Origin: Lichenibacterium dinghuense
Lineage (GTDB): Bacteria; Pseudomonadota; Alphaproteobacteria; Rhizobiales; Beijerinckiaceae
NCBI RefSeq assembly: GCF_021730615.1
Contig: NZ_JAJLMN010000001.1
Coordinates: forward strand, 5,051,501-5,115,500
Direction of reading: 5' to 3'
Length of the DNA stretch: 64,000 bases
Made by a program: the position numbers and the translations under genes. Below the pieces are notes generated by a model. It saw only the letters and a program-made list of their open reading frames with translations. It searched no databases and was not told where the DNA came from. Shown here piece after piece: positions 39,905 to 48,575 of the stretch; positions within the stretch are counted from its first letter, which is position 1, and every line of letters begins with the position of its first letter.

Positions 39905-42900
39905 ATGACGACGACCGAAGGGCCCGGCTTCGTCCACCTGCACGTCCACACCTCGTTCTCGCTGCGGGAAGGCGCGCTGACAATCGCCAAGCTGACCAAG
40001 CTGGCCGCGGCGGACGCCATGCCGGCGCTCGCCATCACCGACACCAACAACCTGTTCGGCGCGCTGGAATTCTCCGAGAAGATGTCGAAGGAGGGCGTGC
40101 AGCCCATCACCGGCATCCAGCTCACAGTGGACTTCGGCGACGGCGCGCTGTTCGGCCGCGACCTCCATCGGCAGGCGCGCGGCTCGGTGGTGGTCCTGGC
40201 CTGCACGGAGGCGGGCTACACCAACATCATGCGCCTCGCCTCCGAGGCCTTCACCCGTCCCGAGCCCGGCGACGAGCCCCACATCGCCTTCGACCGGCTG
40301 GTGGGCGGCACCGAGGGGTTGATCCTGCTGACGGGCGGCCCCAACGGGGCGATCGACCGCGTGCTGGCCGCCAACAAGCCCGAGGCCGCGACCGCCCGGC
40401 TCGACCGGCTCGTGGCGGAGTTCGGCGCGGGCGACGTCTACGTCGAGCTGCAGCGCCACGGCCTGCCCGAGGAGCGCCGGCTCGAAGGCCAGCTCGTCGC
40501 CCTCGCCTACGACAAGGGGCTGCGGCTGGTGGCCACCAACGAGCCCTTCTTCGCCGCCGTGGCGGACCACGAGGCCCACGACGCGCTGATCTGCATCGCG
40601 GAAGGGCAGGTGCTCGGCACGCCGGACCGGCGCCAGCTCACCACCGAGCACCGCTTCCGCACGCGGGCCGAGATGGTCAAGCTCTTCGCCGACCTGCCGG
40701 AGGCGACCGCCAACACGGTCGAGATCGCGCGCCGCTGCTCCTACCGCCCGCGCACCCGCAAGCCCATCCTGCCGAACTACACGGACGAGGCCGGCAACGT
40801 GCTCGACGCCGAGACGGCCCTGCGCGAGCAGTCGATCGCGGGGCTGGAAGCGCGGCTCGCCGCCCACGGCCCGGCGCCGGGCTTCGGCGAGGAGGACTAC
40901 CGGACGCGGCTCGCCTTCGAGCTCGACATCATCGCCCGCATGAAGTTCCCGGGCTACTTCCTGATCGTGTCGGACTTCATCAAATGGGCCAAGGCCCACG
41001 ACATCCCGGTCGGCCCCGGCCGCGGCTCGGGCGCGGGCTCGCTCGTCGCCTACGCGCTGACGATCACCGACATCGACCCGATGCGCTTCGCGCTGCTGTT
41101 CGAGCGGTTCCTGAACCCCGAGCGCATCTCGATGCCGGACTTCGACGTCGACTTCTGCCAGACGCGGCGCGAGGAGGTGATCCAGTACGTGCGCCACCGC
41201 TACGGGCTCGACCGGGTGGCGCAGATCGTCACCTTCGGCTCGTTCCTGGCGCGCGGCGTGCTGCGCAACGTCGGCCGCGTGCTGGAGATGCCGCTCGGGC
41301 AGGTCGACAAGCTCGCCAAGCTCGTGCCGCAGAATCCCGCCAACCCCGTGACGCTGGAGCAGGCGATCGAGGGCGAGCCGCGCCTGCAGGAGGCCGCTCA
41401 GGAGGACGAGAAGGTCGAGAAGCTGCTCGGCATCTCGCGCAAGCTGGAGGGGCTCTACTCCAACGCCTCGACCCACGCGGCCGGCATCGTCATCGGGGAC
41501 CGGCCGCTGCACGAACTCGTGCCGCTCTACAAGGACCCCAAGTCCGACATGCCGGCCACCCAGTTCAACATGAAGTGGGTGGAGCCGGCCGGCCTCGTGA
41601 AGTTCGACTTCCTGGGCCTCAAAACGCTGACCGTGATCGACACCTGCCTGAAGCTGATCGCGCAGCGCGGCATCGCGGTCGACATCTCGTCGATCCCGCT
41701 CGACGACGGCCCGTCGTACCAGATGCTCGGGCGCGGCGAGACCGTGGGGGTGTTCCAGGTGGAGTCGGTCGGCATGCGCAAGGCCCTGGCCGAGATGCGC
41801 GCCGACCGGCTGGAGGACATCATCGCCCTCGTGGCGCTCTACCGCCCCGGCCCCATGGCCAACATCCCGGTCTACTGCGCCCGCAAGCTCGGCGAGGAGC
41901 AGCCCGAATACCCGCACCCCAAGCTGGAGCCGGTGTTGCGCGAAACCTTCGGCGTCATCATCTACCAGGAGCAAGTGATGCAGGCCGCGCAGACCCTGTC
42001 GGGCTACTCGCTCGGCGAGGCTGACATGCTGCGCCGCGCCATGGGCAAGAAGATCAAGGCGGAGATGGACGCCCAGCGCGACCGCTTCGTCGAGGGCGCG
42101 GTCAAGAACGACATCCCGCGCGCCAAGGCGGACGAGATCTTCGACCTGCTCGCCAAGTTTGCCGACTACGGCTTCAACAAGAGCCACGCCGCCGCTTACG
42201 CGCTGATCTCCTACCAGACCGCCTACCTCAAGGCGAACTACCCGGTCGAGTTCCTCGCCGCCTCGATGACGCTCGACAAGGCCAACACCGACAAGCTCTC
42301 CGAATTCAGGCAGGAGGCGCAGCGGCTGAAGATCACGGTGGAGCCGCCCTCCGTGAACCTGTCGGGCGTCGACTTCGAGGTGAACGCCGAAAAGCGCACC
42401 ATCCGCTACGCGCTGTCCGCCGTGAAGGGCGCCGGCGAGGGGCAGGTCGCCGCCATCGTGCGGGCGCGGGGGGCGAAGCCCTTCGCCTCGCTCGGCGACT
42501 TCGCGGCGCGCATCAACCCGCGCGAGGTCAACAAGAAGGTGCTGGAGAGCCTCGCCGCCGCCGGCGCCTTCGACGAGCTCGAGGCCGACCGCGCCGTGGT
42601 GTTCGGCGGCATCGAGTCCATGCTGGCCGAGGCCAACCGCCTCCACGGCGAGCGGCAGGCCGGCCAGAGCGCGCTGTTCGGCGGCGGCGACGAGGCCGCG
42701 AGCCTCAGGCTCGACCGCTCCCGGTCGTGGCCGGCCGCGCAGCGCCTCAAGCGCGAGTTCGACGCGATCGGCTTTTTCCTGTCCGGCCACCCGCTCGACG
42801 ACTACGGCCGCGTGCTCGACCGGCTTAAGGTCGAGCGGTGGGCGAGCTTCGCCCGCGACGTCAAGGCCGGCAAGAGCGGCGCGCGGCTCGCCGCCACCGT

Positions 42901-43354
42901 GCTCGACCGGCAGGAGCGCCGCACCAAGTCCGGCAACAAGATCGGCATCGTCAACCTGTCGGACCCGACGGGGCAGTACGAGGCGATCATGTTCCAGGAG
43001 ACGCTGAACACCCACCGCGACCTGTTCGAGAAGGGCAACGCCGTGCTGCTCGACGTCCAGGCCTCGGCCGAGGGCGACGAGGTGCGGGTCCGCATCGTCA
43101 AGGCGGAGGGACTGGAGCAGGCCGCCTGCCGGATCGGCAAGGGGCTGCGCATCCACCTGCGCGACGCGGGGCCCATCCCGGGCATCGTCGGCGCGCTCGG
43201 GCGGCGCGGCGACGGAGAGGTGTCGTTCCTGGTGCCGTCGGACGGCGGCAAGCGCGAGGTGGAGGTGCGCCTGCGCGAGCGCTACGCCGTGTCGCCCGAA
43301 GTCGCCAACGCGCTGCGCGTGCTGGCGGGGGTGACGCAGGTGGAGAACCTGTGA
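39905..43354 (+). CDS. dnaE: DNA polymerase III alpha subunit
   Basis: This encodes 1149 residues, the DnaE1 length. The N-terminal PHP domain is FVHLHVHTSFSLREGALTI. The palm is GPGRGSGAGSLVAYAL (about 375) and MPDFDVDFCQTRREEV (about 412) with the catalytic aspartates. The tandem HhH region includes DYGFNKSHAAAYALISYQTA, and the OB-fold comes near 990-1075 (GIVNLSDPTGQYEAIMFQE). It is the replicative polymerase core subunit rather than the SOS-induced DnaE2, as the length and the absence of imuAB suggest. The ATG at 39905 gives the standard N-terminus. The upstream SOS-controlled small gene is on the same strand. Confidence 0.96.
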   Translation: MTTTEGPGFVHLHVHTSFSLREGALTIAKLTKLAAADAMPALAITDTNNLFGALEFSEKMSKEGVQPITGIQLTVDFGDGALFGRDLHRQARGSVVVLACTEAGYTNIMRLASEAFTRPEPGDEPHIAFDRLVGGTEGLILLTGGPNGAIDRVLAANKPEAATARLDRLVAEFGAGDVYVELQRHGLPEERRLEGQLVALAYDKGLRLVATNEPFFAAVADHEAHDALICIAEGQVLGTPDRRQLTTEHRFRTRAEMVKLFADLPEATANTVEIARRCSYRPRTRKPILPNYTDEAGNVLDAETALREQSIAGLEARLAAHGPAPGFGEEDYRTRLAFELDIIARMKFPGYFLIVSDFIKWAKAHDIPVGPGRGSGAGSLVAYALTITDIDPMRFALLFERFLNPERISMPDFDVDFCQTRREEVIQYVRHRYGLDRVAQIVTFGSFLARGVLRNVGRVLEMPLGQVDKLAKLVPQNPANPVTLEQAIEGEPRLQEAAQEDEKVEKLLGISRKLEGLYSNASTHAAGIVIGDRPLHELVPLYKDPKSDMPATQFNMKWVEPAGLVKFDFLGLKTLTVIDTCLKLIAQRGIAVDISSIPLDDGPSYQMLGRGETVGVFQVESVGMRKALAEMRADRLEDIIALVALYRPGPMANIPVYCARKLGEEQPEYPHPKLEPVLRETFGVIIYQEQVMQAAQTLSGYSLGEADMLRRAMGKKIKAEMDAQRDRFVEGAVKNDIPRAKADEIFDLLAKFADYGFNKSHAAAYALISYQTAYLKANYPVEFLAASMTLDKANTDKLSEFRQEAQRLKITVEPPSVNLSGVDFEVNAEKRTIRYALSAVKGAGEGQVAAIVRARGAKPFASLGDFAARINPREVNKKVLESLAAAGAFDELEADRAVVFGGIESMLAEANRLHGERQAGQSALFGGGDEAASLRLDRSRSWPAAQRLKREFDAIGFFLSGHPLDDYGRVLDRLKVERWASFARDVKAGKSGARLAATVLDRQERRTKSGNKIGIVNLSDPTGQYEAIMFQETLNTHRDLFEKGNAVLLDVQASAEGDEVRVRIVKAEGLEQAACRIGKGLRIHLRDAGPIPGIVGALGRRGDGEVSFLVPSDGGKREVEVRLRERYAVSPEVANALRVLAGVTQVENL

Positions 43355-43366
43355 TCGGCTGTCGCC

Positions 43367-43681
43367 TCAGCCGCTCATCACCCCGCTGCCAACGCGCAGG
43401 AAGCGGTCCTGCACCCAGCCGCGCGTGCCGCGGACGGTGACGTGGCACCAGCCGCCGGCGGCCAGCTTGCGGCAGCCCGTTGTGCGGATGTGAGAGGCGC
43501 CGGCCCGAAGATACGCGACCCGCGCGCTGGCGGCGTCCGGCTGCCGATAGACCCAGGCCACGTGGCCGGGTCGCACCCCCTGAACCGAGCGGAACTCGGC
43601 CGCACCGGCCGGGCCGGCCACGGCCGCCAGCAGGGCCGCGAGGGCGAGGGTACGGGACAGGGCGGGTGACGATCGGAGCAT
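43367..43681 (-). CDS. Secreted SH3-like protein
   Basis: This encodes 104 residues from ATG 43681. The signal peptide (LALAALLAAVAGPAGAA) is followed by a bacterial SH3-type fold: GVRPGHVAWVYRQPDAASAR, VAYLRAGASHIRTTGC and GGWCHVTVRGTRGWVQDRFL. Two cysteines probably form a disulfide. Such proteins act in the periplasm, often binding cell wall. It is convergent with dnaE (12 bases between stops) and divergent from thiL. Confidence 0.75.
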   Translation of the reverse strand: MLRSSPALSRTLALAALLAAVAGPAGAAEFRSVQGVRPGHVAWVYRQPDAASARVAYLRAGASHIRTTGCRKLAAGGWCHVTVRGTRGWVQDRFLRVGSGVMSG

Positions 43682-43797
43682 GGTGGGTCTCGGGTCGGGG
43701 CCGCCCGCCGACGCGGCGCGCGGTCCTCCCCAACGTCGCCCGGGGGCGCTAGTTTCGCCGCGGGCGCGCCGCGCCGCGGCCGGATCGGACGACGAGT

Positions 43798-44769
43798 ATG
43801 ACATCATCCCTCGACGAGGACGGGCTGATCGCCCGCTTCTTCGCGCCCATCGCCGGGCCGGGCGGGCTGGGCCTCAAGGACGACGCCGCCCTGATCGCGC
43901 CGCCGCCGGGCCACGAGGTCGTGGTCACGGTCGATGCGATCGTGGCCGGCGGCCACTTCTTTCCAGACGACCCGCCGGGCAGCATCGCCCGCAAGGCGCT
44001 CGCGGTGAATCTGTCGGACCTCGCCGCCAAGGGCGCCGACCCGCTCGGCTTCACCCTGGCGCTGGCGCTGCCCGACGGCTGGACGGCGGATTGGCTCGAA
44101 GGGTTCGCGCGGGGCCTCGGCGCGGAGGCGGCGGCGCACGGCTGTCCGCTGCTCGGCGGCGACACCGTCAAAGCGGGCGGACCGCTGACGCTGTCCATCA
44201 CGGCCTTCGGCGCGGTGCCGGCCGGCCGCATGGTGCCCCGCACCGGCGCGCGGCCCGGCGACCGGCTCTACGTGTCGGGGACCGTGGGCGACGCCGCGCT
44301 CGGGCTCCGGCTGCGGCTCGACGCCGGCCCGCCGCCCCCGTGGTGCGAGCACCTCCTCGACCGCTACCTCCACCCGCGCCCGCGCCTCGCCCTCCGCCAT
44401 GCCCTGAGGGCGCACGCGTCGGGCGCCATGGACGTTTCGGACGGTTTCGTCGGCGACCTCGTCAAGATGATGCGGGCCTCGGGCGCCGGCGCCACGGTCG
44501 AGCTCGCATCGGTGCCTCTGTCGGAGGCGGCGCGCCGCGCCGTGGACTCAGACCCCTCGGCCTTCGACGTCGCCGTGACGGGCGGCGACGATTACGAGAT
44601 CCTGGCGAGCGTGCCCGAGGATGCCGCGCGCGCCTTCGAGGCCGCCGCGGCGTCGGCCGGGGTGGCGGTCACGGCCGTCGGCCGGGTCCATGCCGGAGAC
44701 GAGGCCTCGTTCCGCGGCCGCGACGGCGCGCCGCGCAGCTTCGCGCGCGCCTCGTTCAGCCACTTCTGA
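43798..44769 (+). CDS. thiL: Thiamine-monophosphate kinase
   Basis: This encodes 323 residues. The PurM-like N-terminal fold has the ThiL signatures GLKDDAALIAPPPGHEVVVT, VDAIVAGGHFF and KALAVNLSDLAAKGADPLGF, with GGDTVKAGGPLTLSITAFG and MDVSDGFVGDLVKM later. These supply the metal and nucleotide sites. It phosphorylates thiamine monophosphate to thiamine diphosphate, the last step of thiamine biosynthesis. thiE lies 12 kb downstream. The 116-base divergent gap shows no TPP riboswitch. Confidence 0.95.
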   Translation: MTSSLDEDGLIARFFAPIAGPGGLGLKDDAALIAPPPGHEVVVTVDAIVAGGHFFPDDPPGSIARKALAVNLSDLAAKGADPLGFTLALALPDGWTADWLEGFARGLGAEAAAHGCPLLGGDTVKAGGPLTLSITAFGAVPAGRMVPRTGARPGDRLYVSGTVGDAALGLRLRLDAGPPPPWCEHLLDRYLHPRPRLALRHALRAHASGAMDVSDGFVGDLVKMMRASGAGATVELASVPLSEAARRAVDSDPSAFDVAVTGGDDYEILASVPEDAARAFEAAAASAGVAVTAVGRVHAGDEASFRGRDGAPRSFARASFSHF

Positions 44770-44776
44770 GCGCGGA

Positions 44777-45409
44777 TCAGGGGAAGCCGGTGCCCGCCCC
44801 GAGGCCGCGCCCGACCGAGACGCCGAAGGACACGGAGGTGTTGGGCGTCAGCGCGTAGGCGACGCCGGCGCCGACCCGCGGCGCCGCGTAGAGGCTGCCG
44901 GACCCGTTCATCAGCTCGTTGATGCCGTCGTTGCCGGTGCCGGCGAGGCCGCCCCCCGTCACCGGCCGCGCGACGATCAGGCCGGCCGCGACGAAGGGCG
45001 TGAACCGGCCCATGGGGTAGGCGACCTGCGTGCTCACCTCGCCGAAGTCGAAGCCCCGCAGGCCGGCCCCGCCGTAGATGGACGGCGAGTAGCCCGTGGC
45101 GCCCTGCACGCCGACGATCAGCCCGTTCTGCAGCAGTCGCTCGTAGCCTCCGTAGACGTCGCCGCCGAAGCCGCCCTTGATGCCGCGCCCGCCGACGCCG
45201 AACACCTCCGTGCCGACATAGAGGCCGTGCCAGATCGACTCCGGGTCGGCCAGCGGCGCCGCGACGCCGGCCCCGGCCGTGCCGGCGGGCAGGAGCGCGG
45301 ACGGCGGCGGGACGGCGACGAAGGTCGGCAGGGGGGCGTCGGCGGCCAGAGCGACTTGCGGAAGGGCCACGGCGGCGCCGAGCGCGGCGAGCAGGGACAG
45401 GTGACGCAT
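44777..45409 (-). CDS. Outer-membrane beta-barrel protein
   Basis: This encodes 210 residues from ATG 45409. The signal peptide is MRHLSLLAALGAAVALPQVA, cut near ALA-A. The mature part alternates glycine/aromatic-rich strands (HGLYVGTEVFGVGGRGIKGG, NGLIVGVQGATGYSP, RFTPFVAAGLIVARP, LYAAPRVGAGVAYALTPNTS). It ends with strand SVSFGVSVGRGLGAGTGF, the pattern of the Omp25/porin-family barrels in Hyphomicrobiales. It is probably an outer-membrane porin-like or structural protein. It is convergent with thiL, seven bases apart. Confidence 0.75.
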   Translation of the reverse strand: MRHLSLLAALGAAVALPQVALAADAPLPTFVAVPPPSALLPAGTAGAGVAAPLADPESIWHGLYVGTEVFGVGGRGIKGGFGGDVYGGYERLLQNGLIVGVQGATGYSPSIYGGAGLRGFDFGEVSTQVAYPMGRFTPFVAAGLIVARPVTGGGLAGTGNDGINELMNGSGSLYAAPRVGAGVAYALTPNTSVSFGVSVGRGLGAGTGFP

Positions 45410-45550
45410 CGATCGCGGGACTCCGGCACGGCGGACAGGTTTGCCCGCATCGCCGGTGCGGCGCAAGCGCGGGCGCCCAGCGGCGCTTGCCGCGAAGCCG
45501 TCCGGCGGCGACACTCCGCGGCGTCAAAACCGCGCCCGGAGATGTTTTCC

Positions 45551-46432
45551 ATGCGATTCGCCGCGTCCGCGTTCCTCCTCGGCCTGTGCTGCGCCGGCCT
45601 GCCGGATGTCGCGCGGGCGGCGGAGCCCGACACCTACATCTTCGACGTCCTGGCGCTGCAGCCCTACAAGGGCAACTTCGCCCGCCTCGTGAAGGACCGG
45701 GCGGTGCCGGACTGGGTGAAGGCGATCGCGGTGCAGGGCGCCGGCACCGCCGGACCGAGCCGAACCGTGGACGTCGGCGGCACGCCCTACCGCCTCGACC
45801 GCGTGTGCAGGGTCGACGCCTGCGCGGGCAACACGCTCGACGTGCTGTGGGCGCCGCGCGGCGCCAGGGTATGGGCCGCGCTGGTCGAGGGCGGCAAGCC
45901 GGTCGTGATGCTCGGCCATCCGAAGGACCCCCAGGCCAGGGCGTTGGCCGAAGCGGCGTCCGGCGCGCTGCCGCCCGCCGCCCGGCCCGCACCCGCTGCG
46001 CCGACCGCGGCGACGGCGTCCGCCGTCCCCGTCGCGGCGCCCCCGTCGCCGCAGCCCGCCCCGGCGGCGGAGCCCGATCCCTACATCTTCGACGTCCTGC
46101 CGCTGCAGCCCTACAAGGGCAATTTCGCGCGCCTCGTGAAGGCGCCGAGCCTGCCCGGATGGGTGCACGCCATCGCGACGCAGGGCGCGGGCGCGGCCGG
46201 GCCGGCGAAGACCGTCGCGGTCGCGGGCGCGGCCTACCGGCTCGACCGCGTGTGCAAGGTCGGTGCGGCCTGCGCGACCGACCGGCTCGACGTGCTGTGG
46301 GCGCCGCGGGGCGGACGGGTCTGGGGTGCGCTGGTCGAGGATGGCCGGCCGCCCGTCATGCTGGGCGATCCGAAGGGGCCGCAGGCCGAGGCGCTGGCGG
46401 CGACGAGCGCCGAGGTGCCCGCAGCGAAGTAG
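45551..46432 (+). CDS. Secreted protein with two Ivy-like (lysozyme inhibitor) domains
   Basis: This encodes 293 residues. The signal peptide (MRFAASAFLLGLCCAGLPDV) is followed by two homologous domains, about 25-135 and 170-285, joined by a Pro/Ala-rich linker. Each has the Ivy pattern: YIFDVLALQPYKGNFARLVK / YIFDVLPLQPYKGNFARLVK, PDWVKAIAVQGAGTAGPSRT, YRLDRVC..., DVLWAPRGARVWAALVEGGK. Ivy proteins are periplasmic inhibitors of C-type lysozyme that act through a CKPHDC loop. Here the loops read CRVDAC and CKVGAAC, so the key His is missing in both. Inhibition of another glycosidase or of a lytic enzyme is possible. An ATG at 45542 would overlap the ribosome site, so 45551 is preferred. Confidence 0.8.
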   Translation: MRFAASAFLLGLCCAGLPDVARAAEPDTYIFDVLALQPYKGNFARLVKDRAVPDWVKAIAVQGAGTAGPSRTVDVGGTPYRLDRVCRVDACAGNTLDVLWAPRGARVWAALVEGGKPVVMLGHPKDPQARALAEAASGALPPAARPAPAAPTAATASAVPVAAPPSPQPAPAAEPDPYIFDVLPLQPYKGNFARLVKAPSLPGWVHAIATQGAGAAGPAKTVAVAGAAYRLDRVCKVGAACATDRLDVLWAPRGGRVWGALVEDGRPPVMLGDPKGPQAEALAATSAEVPAAK

Positions 46433-46455
46433 CGGGGACAGCCCAGCCGCAGGGA

Positions 46456-47877
46456 TCATCCCCCGCCGCACCCGCCGCATCCCCCGCCGCCGCACCCGCT
46501 CCCGCCGCCACAGCCCCCGCCGTCCTCGGCCTTCATCAGGCCCGCATAGGCTTCGAAGGCCGTGCCAGCGAGGGCTGATGGGCCCGCCACGGCGAAGGCG
46601 GCGATCACCTCCTGCGGCCGCGGTGCGCGGAGGGCGCGGGCGTGCTCAGTCTGATAGCCGTCCACCAGGGCACGCCCCGCGCGGGACACGTGCGATCGCG
46701 CTTTCGAGAGGGCGGCGGCCGCGAGGACGGTGGCCAGGACGAGGAAGAAGAGGATCCCCACGGGCTTCCCGCGCTCGACGCCGACCACCAGCCTGGCGAG
46801 CCCGAGCAGGATGACGGGGCTCACCATGGCCGCCGTCGCGAGGCGGATCGACCGCCGGCACGCCTGCGGCAGGATGAGACCGTCCTCGGCGAGCGCGTGC
46901 CGGAGGCCGGCGACCTCTTCGGACTTCCCGGCCAGGAGCCAAGCCCTCTTCACGTCCTGGTCGCCGATCGTGAGAACGTCCGATCGCGTCGAAAAGGGCC
47001 CGAACCGCGTCGCCCTGCTCGTCGCTGCGACGCGACCCGCGGCGATATCCTCCAGGACGAGGACGTCGGCCGCCCGCTGCGCCCCACCCGCGAGCAGGCC
47101 CAACTCCGCAGGTGTGACGCGAGATCGACCGCTCGGCCGCTCATCGCCTGTCTGGAGCCGCGATGACACTGCGAAGGCGGCGGCGAGGGACGTGCAAGCC
47201 AGGACGACGTAGAGGCCCAGGAAAGGGCCGGCCGTCAGGTCGAGCACGCCCAGCGAGGCGGCCGAGGCGGACCGGACCGACACGAGCGCGAGGAGGACGC
47301 CGGGGACGACGGAGCGCGCGAGGCGCTGCAACCGGGCCAGCACCGTTCGAGGGCGCGGCGCGGCGACGTGCGTCGCCCGGTCCACGATCCGGAAGCGCGG
47401 CCGGCCGAATCGCTCCGCCGAGCCGGGCCAGAGGTCGGCCGGCGGCGGCCCGAACCAGGCCTCGTAGCCGGCCAGCGTACCGGCATACTGCTCGGCGAAG
47501 CGCCGCCCCTCGGCGGACCCGCCGAGGGTGGGCCGGTGGTGGAGGTCCCGCCGCAAAACATCGCGGCACCAGACGAGCCAGTAGTCGCGCGAGTAAGTGA
47601 GGTGGAGATGCCAAACCTCGTCCACCTCTTCGCTCGGCGTCACCTCTGTGCCGGCCCGCAGGGCGAGGAAGCAGAAGCGGCGGTATTCATCGATCGCGGC
47701 GCGGGCCGCGGCGAGGCTCCAGCCGTGGTCGCGGGCTAGGCGACCGGCGAAGGTCAGGGCCGCGCCCGCTGGCTCGAAGTCGTGGGCGGCGATGCGCGTC
47801 CAGAGCGCGCGGTCGTCATCGGTCCAGGCCTCGGGTTCGATGCGGTCCATCCCGATCTCCACGCGGGACGTCTCCAT
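46456..47877 (-). CDS. TIGR04222-domain membrane protein with Gly/Cys-rich tail
   Basis: This encodes 473 residues. The N-terminal part has the glycine-rich-domain-protein motif SEEVDEVWHLHLTYSRDYW (residues about 82-100). The TIGR04222 region follows, with hydrophobic segments at about 190-250 (VVPGVLLALVSVRSASAASL, GPFLGLYVVLACTSLAAAFA) and two more near 350-400 (ATAAMVSPVILLGLARLVVG). It ends in a tail of glycine and cysteine (GGGCGGGSGCGGGGC...). The function of the family is not established. It is probably in the inner membrane with the tail exposed. It is convergent with the Ivy-like gene. Confidence 0.75.
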   Translation of the reverse strand: METSRVEIGMDRIEPEAWTDDDRALWTRIAAHDFEPAGAALTFAGRLARDHGWSLAAARAAIDEYRRFCFLALRAGTEVTPSEEVDEVWHLHLTYSRDYWLVWCRDVLRRDLHHRPTLGGSAEGRRFAEQYAGTLAGYEAWFGPPPADLWPGSAERFGRPRFRIVDRATHVAAPRPRTVLARLQRLARSVVPGVLLALVSVRSASAASLGVLDLTAGPFLGLYVVLACTSLAAAFAVSSRLQTGDERPSGRSRVTPAELGLLAGGAQRAADVLVLEDIAAGRVAATSRATRFGPFSTRSDVLTIGDQDVKRAWLLAGKSEEVAGLRHALAEDGLILPQACRRSIRLATAAMVSPVILLGLARLVVGVERGKPVGILFFLVLATVLAAAALSKARSHVSRAGRALVDGYQTEHARALRAPRPQEVIAAFAVAGPSALAGTAFEAYAGLMKAEDGGGCGGGSGCGGGGCGGCGGG

Positions 47878-47899
47878 CCCGATCGCAGCGCGACCTCGT

Positions 47900-48235
47900 T
47901 CAACGAGGCGCCATCGTCCGATCCTCGCTGGCCTGATTCGGATGGCGAGCGACCTGCTCCCCCCAACGGCTCAGGGAGCGGTCGAGACGCTCGCTATCGA
48001 ATTCGTCACGGGTCGGCCGCATGGACCATTCCTCCGGGCGGAACGGGGGGACGGGGATCTGAGTGCGTAGCCCCGCCCTGCGCTCGACCTCATCTCGCTG
48101 TTCAGCCTCGCGCATGCCCTCTCGGGACAGATGGGGATACTTCCGATCGAAACGGCGACTCACGAGCCAGGCGGCGCAGAAAAGCGCCGAGCCGAACCCC
48201 GCAAGGGCGAGAGGTACGAGCCAGATCGTCGCCAT
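47900..48235 (-). CDS. Small membrane-anchored hypothetical protein (111 residues)
   Basis: One N-terminal transmembrane helix (MATIWLVPLALAGFGSALFC, then AAWLVSRRFD) is followed by a charged soluble part rich in Arg/Glu (SREGMREAEQRDEVERRAGL). I do not recognise the family. It follows the gene at 48239 with only three bases between stop and start, so the two are co-transcribed, and the TIGR04222 gene starts 22 bases further on. Composition and spacing argue for a real gene. Confidence 0.6.
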   Translation of the reverse strand: MATIWLVPLALAGFGSALFCAAWLVSRRFDRKYPHLSREGMREAEQRDEVERRAGLRTQIPVPPFRPEEWSMRPTRDEFDSERLDRSLSRWGEQVARHPNQASEDRTMAPR

Positions 48236-48238
48236 CGC

Positions 48239-48472
48239 TCATTGCTCCGGCTTGGAAAAATCGAGGACCACGTGACCGAGAAGGTGGAGCAAAGCTCCGG
48301 AGCCTGCAACCAGCGCGCTCCAGAATGGATCCACGACGGATCCGGCGATGAACGGGGCGACGAGAGATCCGATCAGAGCCGATGCGGCCAAACTGTTCAG
48401 CAGGGCAGCGATCAGTTTGACGCGTTCATTGGCGATCTTGGCGATGTGCTTCTCGCGCGGCGTCACAAGCAT
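48239..48472 (-). CDS. Small two-span membrane hypothetical protein (77 residues)
   Basis: The protein begins MLVTPREKHIAKIANERVKL and has two hydrophobic helices (LNSLAASALIGSLVAPFIAG and PFWSALVAGSGALLHLLGHV), ending VLDFSKPEQ. The pattern suits a small inner-membrane protein with both ends in the cytoplasm. It heads a likely three-gene transcript with 47900 and 46456. No family is assigned. Confidence 0.62.
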   Translation of the reverse strand: MLVTPREKHIAKIANERVKLIAALLNSLAASALIGSLVAPFIAGSVVDPFWSALVAGSGALLHLLGHVVLDFSKPEQ

Positions 48473-48536
48473 CCCCCTCGAGGCTCCCCTCCGCAGGGCG
48501 CCTCAAGGGATCATCGTTCGTTCAATTCAGGGGTGC

Positions 48537-48558
48537 AACCCGGTGATTTCACCGGGTT
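48537..48558 (-). terminator. Hairpin downstream of thrS
   Basis: AACCCGGTG (48537-48545) pairs perfectly with CACCGGGTT (48550-48558) around a 4-base loop, 17 bases beyond the thrS stop. It lacks a strong T-run on the minus strand, so termination strength is uncertain. Confidence 0.55.
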
Positions 48559-48575
48559 GACATCCTCCGGATCGT

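Noticed and set aside
39599-43156. Very long minus-strand open frame (over 1100 codons) opposite dnaE
   Set aside because: It mirrors dnaE codons, is His/Arg/Leu-biased without domains, and arises from the high third-position GC of the real gene.
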